DNA from: Thermoanaerobaculia bacterium
GTDB taxonomy: Bacteria > Acidobacteriota > Thermoanaerobaculia > Multivoradales > JAHZIX01
DNA length: 35,590 nucleotides
Direction of reading: 5' to 3'
NCBI GenBank assembly: GCA_027069135.1
Contig: JALXFE010000594.1
Coordinates: forward strand, 1-35,590
Both the position numbers and the translations under genes were made by a program. The notes under the pieces are model-generated. The model was not told the origin of the DNA, ran no database searches, and saw only the letters and a program-made list of their open reading frames with translations. This document shows, piece after piece, positions 23,601 through 31,243 of this stretch. Every line of letters starts with the position of its first letter. Position 1 is the stretch's first letter.

Positions 23601-26346
23601 CGAAGTGCCCGCCGCGGGAGGGTGCTCCCCGGGAGTCAGGACGACCCAAGAGCGGAGCATTTTCGACGGCCACGGTCGGCGAATACGAGAAGAGCAAAGG
23701 CGGCCTCAACGGACAGGCCCGGGCTCTTACACCTCGACTCTGGCCGAGCATAGCTTCGAGTTCGATGCCCTGGACCGGACGGTCAAGACCGGTCTCTGGA
23801 CAGGCCCGGGAGGTGGTTTGACTCCGGCAGCCACGGAAGTCTTGAGCTTCGACCCTTTCAGCCGCCCTCTGCAGGTCCAACAGCCAGACGGATCCCTCCT
23901 TACGATGAGCTATCTGGGGGAGCGCGTGGAGGAGAGTGTCATTGGGATCGAGACTGATTCCGGCGAACAGGACAGCGTTACCCGGAGCACCAGGGACGGG
24001 CTCGGAAGACTTTTTCTCCTCGAGAACCGGAATTCGTCGGGCTTGGTGCTCCTGAGCACCTCTTACCGCCACGACGAGGCCGGCCGCCTAGCTCAGGTCT
24101 GTGTCCGGGATACGGATGACAATCCCGCCGGCTGCGGTGGGCAGAAGCGAACCTTCACCTACGACGGCCGAGGGCTGCTCGTCTCCGAAACCCATCCGGA
24201 GATCGGAGGTGGCGGAAATGGAACCGATACCTATGCCTACGATTCCCGCGGCAATCTCTTAGGCAAGAACACCAGCGATCCAGCCTTCAGCCTTAACTAC
24301 CTCTATGACCCGGCGGCGCGAGTGACGCAAATCTCGGCAGCGGCGACCGGCTCGTTGCTCACGGAGTATTTCTATGGCCGCGCCAACAGTGGACCTCTTG
24401 GCTCGCTCGATCGCCGCGCCGGGAAGTTGGTCGGCACCAAGCAGCACAACCGGATCCCCGGCCCGGTCGGTGCGGGGCTGTCACCGGATATCGCGGTCAC
24501 CGAGTCCTACTCCTTCGTGGACCCGGCAGGCCGGCTCTCGGCCTACTCGGTTCGCTCCGGCTCCGGCCCGAGCTTTACCAGCTCCATCCTGGGATACGAC
24601 GCCCTGGATAGCGTTCTATCTCTCTCGTACCCCCAATGCGATCACTTTCCCTGTTCCGGCGCGGGCTCCAGCCGAGTGGTGAGCTATCAGACCCGGGATG
24701 GGGCCGTGACGGCGGTTCTCCAAAACGGGGTTTCCTTTGCTGATGGGCTGGACTATCACCTGGACGGAACTCTTCGACGGGTGGGGCATGGCAATGGAGT
24801 CACGGACCTCCTGGACCAAGACACCTTGGGCTGGCGCCTGGGGCATATTCGGGCACAGGGCATTGCCGGTGGGGATTGGGACTATGGACCCTACACCTAC
24901 GACAGTGCGGGCAATGTCACCAGTATCAGTCCCGGTCAGCAATACCGCTACGATCTTTTGAATCGGTTGACCTCGGGGCAGGTCCAGGTCCTCGATGGAA
25001 GCATCACGCAACAGGCGATCCAGACCGCCTCCTATGATGATTTCGGCAACCTTTCCTCGTTGGTCGCGACCGGTACCCTCCAAGGCCCGAGTCCCGGAAC
25101 CATTGCCCACAGCACGGCGACAAATCGCCTCGCGGGCATTTCTTACGATGCCAACGGCAACGCCCTTTCGGGAACCCTCGGTAGCGAGAGTGTCAGTTAC
25201 TCCTGGGATCTGCTCAACCGGATGACATCGCTCCAGGCAGGAACCGTAGGAAAAGCCTACCTCTACACCGCCGCCGGGGAACGGCTTGCCACCCTGAACC
25301 CCGCCCTGGGGGACGCCGCCTACACCCCTCGTTCGGCAACCAACCAGGTGCTGCGTCGTTTCAAAAAACTCGGAACTCTCCCCTGGGCTTGGGACGAAGA
25401 CTACATCTACGCCGGTAACCGCCAACTCGGTGCCGTCACCGCCGGAGGGGAACACTACTTCCACCTCGATCACCTGGGGAGCGTCCGAAGGATCACCGAC
25501 TCCGCAGCGCAGCTGGTCGAATCCCGGGACCTTTACCCCTTCGGCGGCTACATTCTCACCCCCAACGCAGACGCCGAAGAATTCCACTTCGCCGGTCACG
25601 AACGCGACGCCAACGGCGCCAACATCGTCGCCGATCTCGACTACATGCATGCACGGTACTACACCCCGTACCTGGGACGGTTCCTGAGTGTGGATCCGGA
25701 CCCGGGGCGGGATGGGTGGAATTTGTATGGGTATGTGGGGAATAATCCGATCAACAAGACGGACCCCACCGGTGAATTCGGAGTCTTTGGGGCACTAGCA
25801 GGAGCAGTCATCGATTTTGGAGTTCAAACTTTAGTGCAGGGGAAATCTCTTTCAGAAGTCAACTACGTGTCGGTTGGTGTCAGCGCGCTTTCCGGTGCCT
25901 CCGGTGTAGGTCTGGGGCGAGTCGTGGCAAGAAATGTAGCGAAGGTAGGTGCTCGGATAGCCCTGAACGCAGCAGGGAGCGCTGCGATAGGAGCGACGGC
26001 CTCCGTGGTGAACACGGTAGGGACGAACGCGGTGGAAGGAGAAGCTTTGACAGAGGGTTTGAGGACGGAGAATGTTGTCAAGGCTGCGGTAATAAGCGCC
26101 CTAGCTGGCGCTATAGGGTCAATTGCAGAAGAAGCTGCTTCGGCTGTCACTACAGCAGCAGCAAGGAATGCTAACGTGAGTGACGTGATCGATCCAAACA
26201 TCCCGTTTTATGCGACCGGTAACAGGGCGTCGAATATTCAGTCCTTCGGAACAGGTGCTGGGAATGCAGTTGCAACTCCATTATCAAATTCTGGCGTCTT
26301 GATCGAAACCATGATAGATGGTGAGTTACAGCCCGAGCCCAGGTAG
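20668..26346 (+). CDS. very large secreted RHS-repeat protein with variable C-terminal tip
   Basis: This encodes 1892 residues from ATG 20668, which has AGGA 8 nt upstream; an ATG at 20650 lacks such a site. A hydrophobic export segment (AVFPALVLALVVAPSLAG) lies at ~49-66, unusually far from the start. Next is the N-terminal beta-rich RHS region (NLFNGNLSIEIPLG) with a calcium-type loop FDFDGDGIRDN (~600). Many YD repeats (YDALGRLVETCRPG, YDLLNRLTSGQ) follow to ~1530. The core end is HYFHLDHLGSVRRITD, ARYYTPYLGRFLSVD and YGYVGNNPINKTDPTG (~1590-1702). The last ~190 residues are a Gly/Ala/Val-rich helical linker and a short unknown tip (NIPFYATGNRASNIQSF). By analogy with RHS toxins, the shell delivers this tip. 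Toxin activity is not recognisable. Confidence 0.9.
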   Translation: MKCDLDFSNRIPKNHLGRDRRPRLLAVSGLPLVPVPCRSQPLKRRGLAVFPALVLALVVAPSLAGQGSSGTEGDDPSLVGTAAAQARGTSVDSAFHFGKVDNINLFNGNLSIEIPLGQTYSAGAGLSYGLNLAYNSNIWDYEEHCQWKSSATSGPDFGLKINLAHEVPAAASNAGLGWMLELGRILIPGNLYNWDSTGRGPDNLTYVAPDGSEHAFFSTLHDGEVAGNDLAYSTDGSYLRLRSTPAGCMRPRNGIDSTLEFEGCTLLEVDFPDGSSQRFANFGISDPLQPELADWRMIRMEDAFGNGVTATYEDGPLPFTELWKLTDDLGRTQEIDLFGPQVDDTGNLYATAPQVEQGLRVHEVRLTGFGGSTLVYRFDYVLDFVERHKAGGNEGLEYTCNGSPQTTHSLEAFLLSKLTAVEGFTEIYAYEMYYYDQTGPPSAGPAPNFSGTKAGALARLRLPTGGGYAYTYGKYRHGYEIDHPNIAAEFKIKRIDSIGVVRKHILSKVGSAPPLISDVEGTWAYEPEPSPALEAPWDDATNYDTTDPDRPTGLDPCFLKTTVTDPVGNITENFFNTARIGFTREFGLPYTVCHPDTRVFFDFDGDGIRDNAQDPLTFRPITGATGPDAEFYPTIGAPPTRLLSSRVLGPAPSGGGAPPVLRETYIHYEFDDLSPTFASPGFLAHSSNSRVRDQETCFFDDPGSVPPSICSAHHWKRATRSDFDGFGSYRTTITNSSFGGNDRVQTIRNSNPVPANAGYPWGAGYTEEENLLAGDLATGPWILGLSTWTEVDQAPNTPGEVAVTLTCFDPATGFLQGRRSLASNGGPGSAPPAPQANDLLVRFSPTVSGAGNLGFVSSEEYFGGDGQNLPIGTGCEAPGALSPEYRVEATYASGALERAWFSRGGSEFLEIGDFSIDSGTGFTANSFDAADVETQFRYDALGRLVETCRPGVSVAVNEFTFPNSASSILESTLDTQIFEVPAAGGCSPGVRTTQERSIFDGHGRRIREEQRRPQRTGPGSYTSTLAEHSFEFDALDRTVKTGLWTGPGGGLTPAATEVLSFDPFSRPLQVQQPDGSLLTMSYLGERVEESVIGIETDSGEQDSVTRSTRDGLGRLFLLENRNSSGLVLLSTSYRHDEAGRLAQVCVRDTDDNPAGCGGQKRTFTYDGRGLLVSETHPEIGGGGNGTDTYAYDSRGNLLGKNTSDPAFSLNYLYDPAARVTQISAAATGSLLTEYFYGRANSGPLGSLDRRAGKLVGTKQHNRIPGPVGAGLSPDIAVTESYSFVDPAGRLSAYSVRSGSGPSFTSSILGYDALDSVLSLSYPQCDHFPCSGAGSSRVVSYQTRDGAVTAVLQNGVSFADGLDYHLDGTLRRVGHGNGVTDLLDQDTLGWRLGHIRAQGIAGGDWDYGPYTYDSAGNVTSISPGQQYRYDLLNRLTSGQVQVLDGSITQQAIQTASYDDFGNLSSLVATGTLQGPSPGTIAHSTATNRLAGISYDANGNALSGTLGSESVSYSWDLLNRMTSLQAGTVGKAYLYTAAGERLATLNPALGDAAYTPRSATNQVLRRFKKLGTLPWAWDEDYIYAGNRQLGAVTAGGEHYFHLDHLGSVRRITDSAAQLVESRDLYPFGGYILTPNADAEEFHFAGHERDANGANIVADLDYMHARYYTPYLGRFLSVDPDPGRDGWNLYGYVGNNPINKTDPTGEFGVFGALAGAVIDFGVQTLVQGKSLSEVNYVSVGVSALSGASGVGLGRVVARNVAKVGARIALNAAGSAAIGATASVVNTVGTNAVEGEALTEGLRTENVVKAAVISALAGAIGSIAEEAASAVTTAAARNANVSDVIDPNIPFYATGNRASNIQSFGTGAGNAVATPLSNSGVLIETMIDGELQPEPR

Positions 26347-26351
26347 TAATC

Positions 26352-26633
26352 ATGGGCAGAATTCTAGAATGGATCAATTCCTCATGGGCAATCAAGACCC
26401 TCATGCGCTCTCGCAGCGGAAGGTTTATCTATTTTCTCGTCTTTGGGGTAGTTATATGGGGCTGTGCAGGGGGGACTTTATTCCTCGCTAGTTGGTATTT
26501 TACTCGAAGACGGGGTATTTCACTCGTTCCTCTTGTTGCATTCCTAGGTCTAGGTGTTCCGATGACACTTTACGATGGTTGGCCAGTTATCGTTTCAAAA
26601 TCTTCCCAGAGGGCAGAGGAAGTTTCGCGATAA
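26352..26633 (+). CDS. small membrane protein, possible immunity factor for the RHS tip
   Basis: This encodes 93 residues with ATG 26352, five bases after the RHS stop. Two hydrophobic segments are visible (FIYFLVFGVVIWGCAGGTLF and SLVPLVAFLGLGVPMTL) with a basic loop between them (YFTRRRGIS). Base composition is clearly lower in GC than the chromosome around it, like the RHS tip before it, so tip and this gene probably arrived together. Position directly after an RHS tip suggests an immunity protein, and a membrane location would suit a toxin acting on or crossing the inner membrane. The family is not recognised and no strong ribosome site is seen. Confidence 0.55.
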   Translation: MGRILEWINSSWAIKTLMRSRSGRFIYFLVFGVVIWGCAGGTLFLASWYFTRRRGISLVPLVAFLGLGVPMTLYDGWPVIVSKSSQRAEEVSR

Positions 26634-26681
26634 TGCCGAAGAATGGTCAACTGAATTCCAGGAACCCGAAGAGCGAACTCC

Positions 26682-26942
26682 CTAAGAAACAGTAGATATC
26701 ATGGGCTGTTGTGTAAGCTCCTGAACTCCCCAAACTCCGCCCGTCCGGTAGGCCTTGTCTCGCAAACGGCCCAGCGTTGCGGCCCCGAGCAAGCGATTGG
26801 GAAAGGCTTCACCCCATTCGCTGAAGTCCAGATTGCTGGTGACCACCGTCGCTGCCCGCTCGTAGCGTTCACCGATCAGATCGTGGAGGTCCTCGTCCTG
26901 AGGAGAGCGCAGCGGCTTGAGACTGTAGTCGTCCAAGATCAT
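26682..26942 (-). pseudogene. istB: IstB ATPase, C-terminal third only
   Basis: About 66 residues match the C-terminal part of IstB, the AAA+ helper ATPase of IS21 transposition: ILDDYSLKPLRS (Walker B region), LHDLIGERYERAATVVTSNL, FPNRLLGAATLGRLRDKAYR. The Walker A half (roughly 170 residues) is absent. The remaining frame runs on for ~20 unrelated residues (TGGVWGVQ...) into flanking DNA. The upstream end joins directly to istA sequence, so an internal deletion removed the end of istA and the start of istB. Confidence 0.85.
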
Positions 26943-28159
26943 CGGGTGTCTGGCGCAGGAAGGCCTGGGCCTCCGGTGGCAGGTGGTCGGACACAGTCGC
27001 CGATCGCCCGGGCCGCTGGGACCGCACGTGGCTGGCCACCAGCTCTTGGTCGTGAAAGATCTGGATCATGGTGGCTGCCGCGCGTACCCACAGCCGCGTG
27101 CCGATCCAGACGAAGGGCACTGAGTAGAAGCGCTTATCCAATCGCATATGACCGTCACGATGCACCAGCAGGCGCTTCCATTCGGCGGGTTCGAAGGCGC
27201 GCTCCGGAAGGGCTCTCAGGAGCGCCTTCTCGGTCTCGGCGAAGCGGGTAACAGGACGCTCCCGGGTCGTGCCGTGGAGGCGCTGTCCGGCCTCTTTCAG
27301 GACCCAGGCCTCCAACTGCCGGTTGGTATCCGCCAGGTCTTGAAACTCGCGACCGGGGAAGAAGGCTCGTTTGACGTATTTGACTCCCGCCTCCACCCTG
27401 CCTTTCTTCTGGGGATCTCGCGGCGGGCACGGGGCCAACTGAAAATCGTAGGCGCTCAGCGAACTCTGCGTAGGAGCGCTGGACCTCCGGCTCCCGAAAA
27501 CAAGCCCGGGTGATCGCGCACTTGGGATTGTCCGGCATAACTTTACGAGGCACCCCTCCAAAGAAGCGGAAGGCGCGCTGATGGCATCCCAGCCAGATCG
27601 GCACCTTCTGGTCCCAGACGATCTCGGCGTACTGATGCCGACTCCAGCACAGGGTCATCACGAAGAACCAGGTCGTGCTCAGCTCCCCGGTGACAGGGTC
27701 CGCCAGCTTCGACCCGCTGCCGAAGTCCACCTGTGCAGCCTCCCCGGGCTCAAAATGAAGGCGGATCGTGCGCCCGACCGGGCCCGGATCGAGCTTGCGA
27801 GCAAACCGACGCACCGCGGAGTAGCTGCCGGCGAAACCGCAGCCCCGGCACAGCAGTCGATAGATCGTGGTGCCCTGGATTCCTTCGCGATGCCAGGCCG
27901 CCACCTGGTCGCGATAGGGCTCGAGGGATGACGGTGTCGAGGGGGCCGGAGCCCTGGCAAGAACCTCCGCCAGCTCAGCGTCGTCGGGAAGAATCCGCTC
28001 GGAATCCAGCCAGCCGTGGGCCAGCGCAATGACGCGCACTTGCTGGGCCTTGTCTCTTCCCATCAGCCGAGCTCGGCTGATGGCGCGGTCGGATTGTCCC
28101 TGGCGCATCCGCACCAAGACTTGTCGATACTCGTACGCCTCGAATCTCCTGTTCGCCAT
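26943..28159 (-). pseudogene. istA: IstA transposase, frameshifted and 3'-deleted
   Basis: ATG 28159 has AAGGAGGTG just upstream. The N-terminal helix-turn-helix region (FEAYEYRQVLVRMRQGQSDR) and the catalytic core are clear: AAQVDFGSGSKL (first Asp) and VMPDNPKCAIT (second Asp). Near 27450 the frame changes. The protein continues in another frame as AYDFQLAPCPPRDPQKKGRV, then EAGVKYVK carrying the third acidic residue, then RLDKRFYSVPFVWIGTRLWV. One extra base in ...GAGCGCC-TACGAT... explains the shift. The coding sequence then breaks off at EAQAFLRQTPD, where istB sequence begins (~26943). Inactive as it stands. Confidence 0.88.
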
Positions 28160-28217
28160 GGCACCTCCTTGGTGGGGAGGGTACCGGTCGATGAAATCCG
28201 AGATCCCGACCCGGCCA

Positions 28218-28263
28218 GGTGGCCGGATTAGGGCGATCCTCTGGTGGCCGGATTGAGGTGATC
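28218..28263 (+). repeat. IS21 sub-terminal repeats
   Basis: Two 21-bp copies, GGTGGCCGGATT followed by AGGGCGATC (28218-28238) or GAGGTGATC (28243-28263), differ at three positions and lie 25 bp apart. A weaker third copy may sit at the terminus. Multiple end repeats are typical transposase-binding sites of IS21-type elements. Confidence 0.7.
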
Positions 28264-28507
28264 ACGCTTTGGCCAGATAGTGGCGGTCAGTGCCAGGGAA
28301 AAAGGGATCTAAAGCACGCCGTTCTGTCTGATTCAGGGGACGACCCTGGGGTCGGTGGAGCTTGCGCTGTCCTTCCACCCAGGACACAGCTCGCGGGATC
28401 GCCGGTCGAAGCTCTTCGAGGGTCGGTTCACTGCGGAGGCTTCGGGGAAGAGCCAGAGCGAGGAGAGCTGCCAGGGCTCCCAAGACGATGAGGATAGGGC
28501 GTCGCAT
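28262..28507 (-). pseudogene. truncated duplicate of the HELVH metallopeptidase gene
   Basis: From ATG 28507 this frame repeats the first ~70 residues of the protein encoded at 10269-10907 (signal peptide MRRPILIVLG onward, through TERRALDPFFP), with only a few changes. It then runs into the IS21 terminus (GTDRHYLAKA) and stops. The zinc-site half is missing, so the product would be a secreted stub. The join coincides with the IS end at 28295/28296, consistent with insertion of the element into a second gene copy and loss of the remainder. Confidence 0.88.
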
Positions 28508-28564
28508 CTCGCGGCTGAGGATACCAGCCTCGAAGAGAATCGACATTGAACCCGGCGGTTGCAG
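28296..28564 (+). repeat. 269-bp repeat, copy B (partner 10696-10964)
   Basis: This is the direct-orientation partner of 10696-10964: six mismatches, no gaps. Its left edge is the IS21 terminus. Its right edge falls after the shared GGCGGTTGCAG, where the sequences diverge abruptly. Confidence 0.93.
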
Positions 28565-28729
28565 GAGGACCTGAACGTGAAGCCGTGGCTGAGTGGAGCG
28601 CCAGGCAAACCAAGGTTCGAAACCCTGGGGGGCTTGGGCTCTATCGTATGAGGTTCCTGATCAGTGTTGGGGGCCTTGAATGAATTGGTTGAAGTACTCA
28701 GAGCCGCGGGTCCGACACTACTTTGGGCA

Positions 28730-28762
28730 AACGTATCAGGAACCACCAACCCCTGATACGTT
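28730..28762. repeat. 11-bp perfect inverted repeat
   Basis: AACGTATCAGG (28730-28740) and CCTGATACGTT (28752-28762) are exact inverse complements around an 11-nt loop. With AT-rich outer ends and no T run it suits a protein-binding operator, a recombinase site or an RNA hairpin. Nothing in the sequence decides between them. Confidence 0.6.
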
Positions 28763-28907
28763 CTCCCGCCCGATTCCGCGTACAAGGATAGAGGCAAGGC
28801 TCAAGCGGGATCCATTTGATATCTCCTCCATCTGGTCTGCCACGCGCCCGGGAACTCCTGGGCCTTGCCTTTTCCTCGCGGGCTTCTCTCCCTCCTCTGG
28901 TAGGTAG

Positions 28908-28953
28908 CCCAGGGCCGGATCGGCGATCCTCCTCTCGCTGATTCGGCCCTGGG
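28908..28953. promoter_or_regulatory. 19-bp stem-loop in the leader of the beta-helix gene
   Basis: Arms 28908-28926 and 28935-28953 pair along all 19 positions (17 Watson-Crick, two G-T) with an 8-nt pyrimidine-rich loop. The stem ends 53 nt before the ATG at 29007. No T run follows on either strand, so it could be a 5'-leader structure, an attenuator or a REP-like palindrome. Confidence 0.6.
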
Positions 28954-29006
28954 ATGGTGGTGGGTTGGGCTAGGATTGACGACAACAGATTCGGAGGCTC
29001 TTGAAT

Positions 29007-31238
29007 ATGCGCATTCCTTCTCGTTTGCCTTCCCGGATAGCCTCTTTGGTGCTGACCGCTATCTCTCCCTTAGGCCTTTCCGCGGCAACTTTTGAGGTTT
29101 CAGATTTCGCCGACAGCGGGCCGGGCACCCTTCGCCAGGCGATCCTCGACGCCAACGCCGCGGCGGGGCTCGACACGATCACGTTCAATCTAGGGGGAAG
29201 CGTACCGTTTCTCCTGCAGCCGACATCGGTGCTACCGGCAATCACCGAACAGGTGACGATCGACGGCAGCTCGCAACCGGGATTCTCGGGGGCACCCATC
29301 GTCGTTTTGGATGGAAGCCTTGCCGGAGCTGGTGTCGACGGTTTGCAGGTGATCTCCCGGCTTCCGGTCACCGTCCGTGCCTTGGTGGTGAGCCGCTTTG
29401 CAGGTCACGGCATCCATTTCGAGGGGACGTCCCTGTCGTCCAGTCTGGGTCATGTCGTCGAAGGAAGCTATGTGGGGACAGATGCTACAGGAGCCTTGGC
29501 TCGGCCGAACGGTGGCGACGGAATCCGGGTGATCGACTCCTCGGAAGTACGGATCGGCGGGCCCAATGCTGGAGAAGGGAATGTGATCTCCGGCAATGGC
29601 GGGGCGGGAGTTCGATTCGAAGGAGCCTACAACGGCTCTACGAGCAATATCATTCAGGGGAATCTCATCGGCGTGGACGTAACCGGAACTCAGGCTCTGG
29701 GCAATGGGGACCACAACCTCGTCCTCTTCGCCACGGACGATAGCTTGGTCGGCGGCGGCTCGGTCGGTGAAAGGAACATTCTGTCCGGTGCCGCCGGAGG
29801 CTATGGTTTCTTTGATTCTCTCTCCATCGGTAACTCGGTGGTTGGCAATTATATCGGTACCGATATTTCCGGGATGGCCTCGATTCCCAACGCTGCGGGC
29901 GGGGCCTTGATACAAGGGTCCTCTTCTCGGGTTGAAGGAAATCTGATCTCAGGAAACTCGCTGGCAAACACTGCCGGCGTGGATTGCGATGGAAGCGGAG
30001 GGTTGTGGAAGGGTAATTGGATCGGTGTTGACGCTTCCGGAGTGGCGGCCTTACCCAACGCTGTCGGGTTGAGGTTCTCGACCAGTGGTTCCGTCACGAT
30101 AGGAGATCATCTCGATCCCGTCGCGGTCAATATCATCTCCGGGAACCTGGGGGCCGGAGTCGTCTTGGCGGGAGATGCGGGGTCCTCACCTAGCTTTATC
30201 TTCTGCCACATCGGCTTGGATGCGTCCGGACAGCCCTTGGGGAATGGCGGCAGTGGAGTCTTGGTCTCGGGCGGAAGGATCCGCGAGATGCAGCAATGCA
30301 TCATCGCAGCTAATGGTGCCCATGGCATCGAACTCCGGGGGATATCCTCCAGCTTCAGCCTTATCCATTCAAGCTACATTGGGACGGACGCGGCGGGCTC
30401 CTCCGGTCTTGGGAATCAGCTCCATGGAGTCTTCATCAACGATGGGGCCAACGCCGTTCTCGGACGCCCCGGCGAGGGCAACGTGATTTCCGGAAACGGT
30501 ATGTCCGGGGCCGGGGACGGTGTGCATATCGAAGGTTTGAGCGCGACGGGAAATCTCGTCCAGGGAAATCTCATAGGGATCCGACCGGATGGCACCAGCC
30601 CATTGCCCAATGCAGGCCATGGAGTCCTTCTCGGTGGAGGGGCAAGCGGGAATCAAGTGGGTGGAATCGTCGCCGGTGAGGCGAATGCCATCAGCTTTCA
30701 TTCGGGAAGCGGGATCTTCGTGGATTCCGGCGACGCGAATCTTCTGAGCGGCAATTCCCTTTCCGACAATGTCGGCTTGGGTATCGATCTAGCCCCGCCG
30801 GGGATCAATCCCAACGACCCGGACGACAGCGACGGCGGTGCAAATCTTGGGCAGAACTACCCCTTGCTCACGTCCGTATTGGTGGACGCCATCACCACGG
30901 TGGTGGGAGGAACCCTCGACGGCGTCCCTTCCACAGGGCACCTGGTAGAGATTTTTGTGAGCCCCAGCTGCGATCCGCTCGGGAATGGAGAGGGAGGGGC
31001 CTATCTCGGCACGGTCGCGGTGACGACGGATAGCTCCGGCGATGCCAGCTTCGCCGGCCTCCTCCCGCTGACCGCCGCCGGCCTTTTCGCCACGGCCACG
31101 GCCACGGACCCTCTGGGCAATACTTCTGAGTTCTCTCCCTGTGTCGAGGTCATCCCTGGCTCTTGCGGCTTCTGCATTCTCCTGGACGGTTTCGAAACCG
31201 GCGACACCTCCCGCTGGTCCGCGACGGTGGGGTTGTAG
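29007..31238 (+). CDS. secreted right-handed beta-helix protein
   Basis: This encodes 743 residues. ATG 29007 is chosen because GGAGG lies 9 nt upstream; a TTG at 29001 is too close to it. After a signal peptide (SLVLTAISPLGLSAA) comes the common opener FEVSDFADSGPGTLRQAILD. Many short parallel beta-helix turns follow, with recurring GEGNVISGNGGAGV, NIIQGNLIGVD and GTDATGA phrases, to ~600. A beta-sandwich-like stretch precedes the end, CGFCILLDGFETGDTSRWSA, within nine residues of the last codon. Proteins of this type bind or cleave polysaccharide or act as cell-surface adhesins. No catalytic residues can be named. The stop is only 5 bp from the convergent RND stop. Confidence 0.87.
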   Translation: MRIPSRLPSRIASLVLTAISPLGLSAATFEVSDFADSGPGTLRQAILDANAAAGLDTITFNLGGSVPFLLQPTSVLPAITEQVTIDGSSQPGFSGAPIVVLDGSLAGAGVDGLQVISRLPVTVRALVVSRFAGHGIHFEGTSLSSSLGHVVEGSYVGTDATGALARPNGGDGIRVIDSSEVRIGGPNAGEGNVISGNGGAGVRFEGAYNGSTSNIIQGNLIGVDVTGTQALGNGDHNLVLFATDDSLVGGGSVGERNILSGAAGGYGFFDSLSIGNSVVGNYIGTDISGMASIPNAAGGALIQGSSSRVEGNLISGNSLANTAGVDCDGSGGLWKGNWIGVDASGVAALPNAVGLRFSTSGSVTIGDHLDPVAVNIISGNLGAGVVLAGDAGSSPSFIFCHIGLDASGQPLGNGGSGVLVSGGRIREMQQCIIAANGAHGIELRGISSSFSLIHSSYIGTDAAGSSGLGNQLHGVFINDGANAVLGRPGEGNVISGNGMSGAGDGVHIEGLSATGNLVQGNLIGIRPDGTSPLPNAGHGVLLGGGASGNQVGGIVAGEANAISFHSGSGIFVDSGDANLLSGNSLSDNVGLGIDLAPPGINPNDPDDSDGGANLGQNYPLLTSVLVDAITTVVGGTLDGVPSTGHLVEIFVSPSCDPLGNGEGGAYLGTVAVTTDSSGDASFAGLLPLTAAGLFATATATDPLGNTSEFSPCVEVIPGSCGFCILLDGFETGDTSRWSATVGL

Positions 31239-31243
31239 GCCGG

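Larger units (their letters stand above)
26690..28295 (-). mobile_element. IS21-family insertion sequence, deleted remnant
   Basis: The block holds an istA-like and an istB-like frame in the usual order on the minus strand. Read on the minus strand, the istA-side terminus begins TGGCACTGACCGCCACTATC (at 28295), which looks like a typical IS21-family end. It is followed by the two sub-terminal repeats at 28218-28263. No matching inverted repeat is seen at the istB end: similarity stops near 26745, so that boundary is approximate. istA carries a one-base frameshift and is fused to the last third of istB, so the element cannot transpose by itself. Confidence 0.82.
28565..29006. other. hairpin-rich intergenic region, no convincing gene
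   Basis: There are 442 bp between the duplicated fragment and the beta-helix gene. Short frames exist on both strands (for example 28680-28907 plus, 28698-28985 minus) but they lack ribosome sites and protein-like composition. The region holds two strong inverted repeats (28730-28762 and 28908-28953) and the promoter/leader of the downstream gene. A GGTTCGAAACC near 28612 looks like a tRNA T-arm, but no tRNA folds around it. Confidence 0.5.

Noticed and set aside
28580-28640. tRNA-like words (GTGGCTGAGTGG and GGTTCGAAACC)
   Set aside because: The two words resemble D- and T-arm consensus, but spacing is wrong and no acceptor or anticodon stem can be formed around them.
28680-28985. short open frames on both strands in the scar region
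   Set aside because: They overlap each other and the inverted repeat, lack ribosome sites and have unusual composition.
29540-30600. possible CRISPR or tandem DNA repeats in the beta-helix gene
   Set aside because: The recurring phrases are degenerate codon-level repeats of beta-helix turns, with irregular spacing and no identical repeat/spacer pattern.
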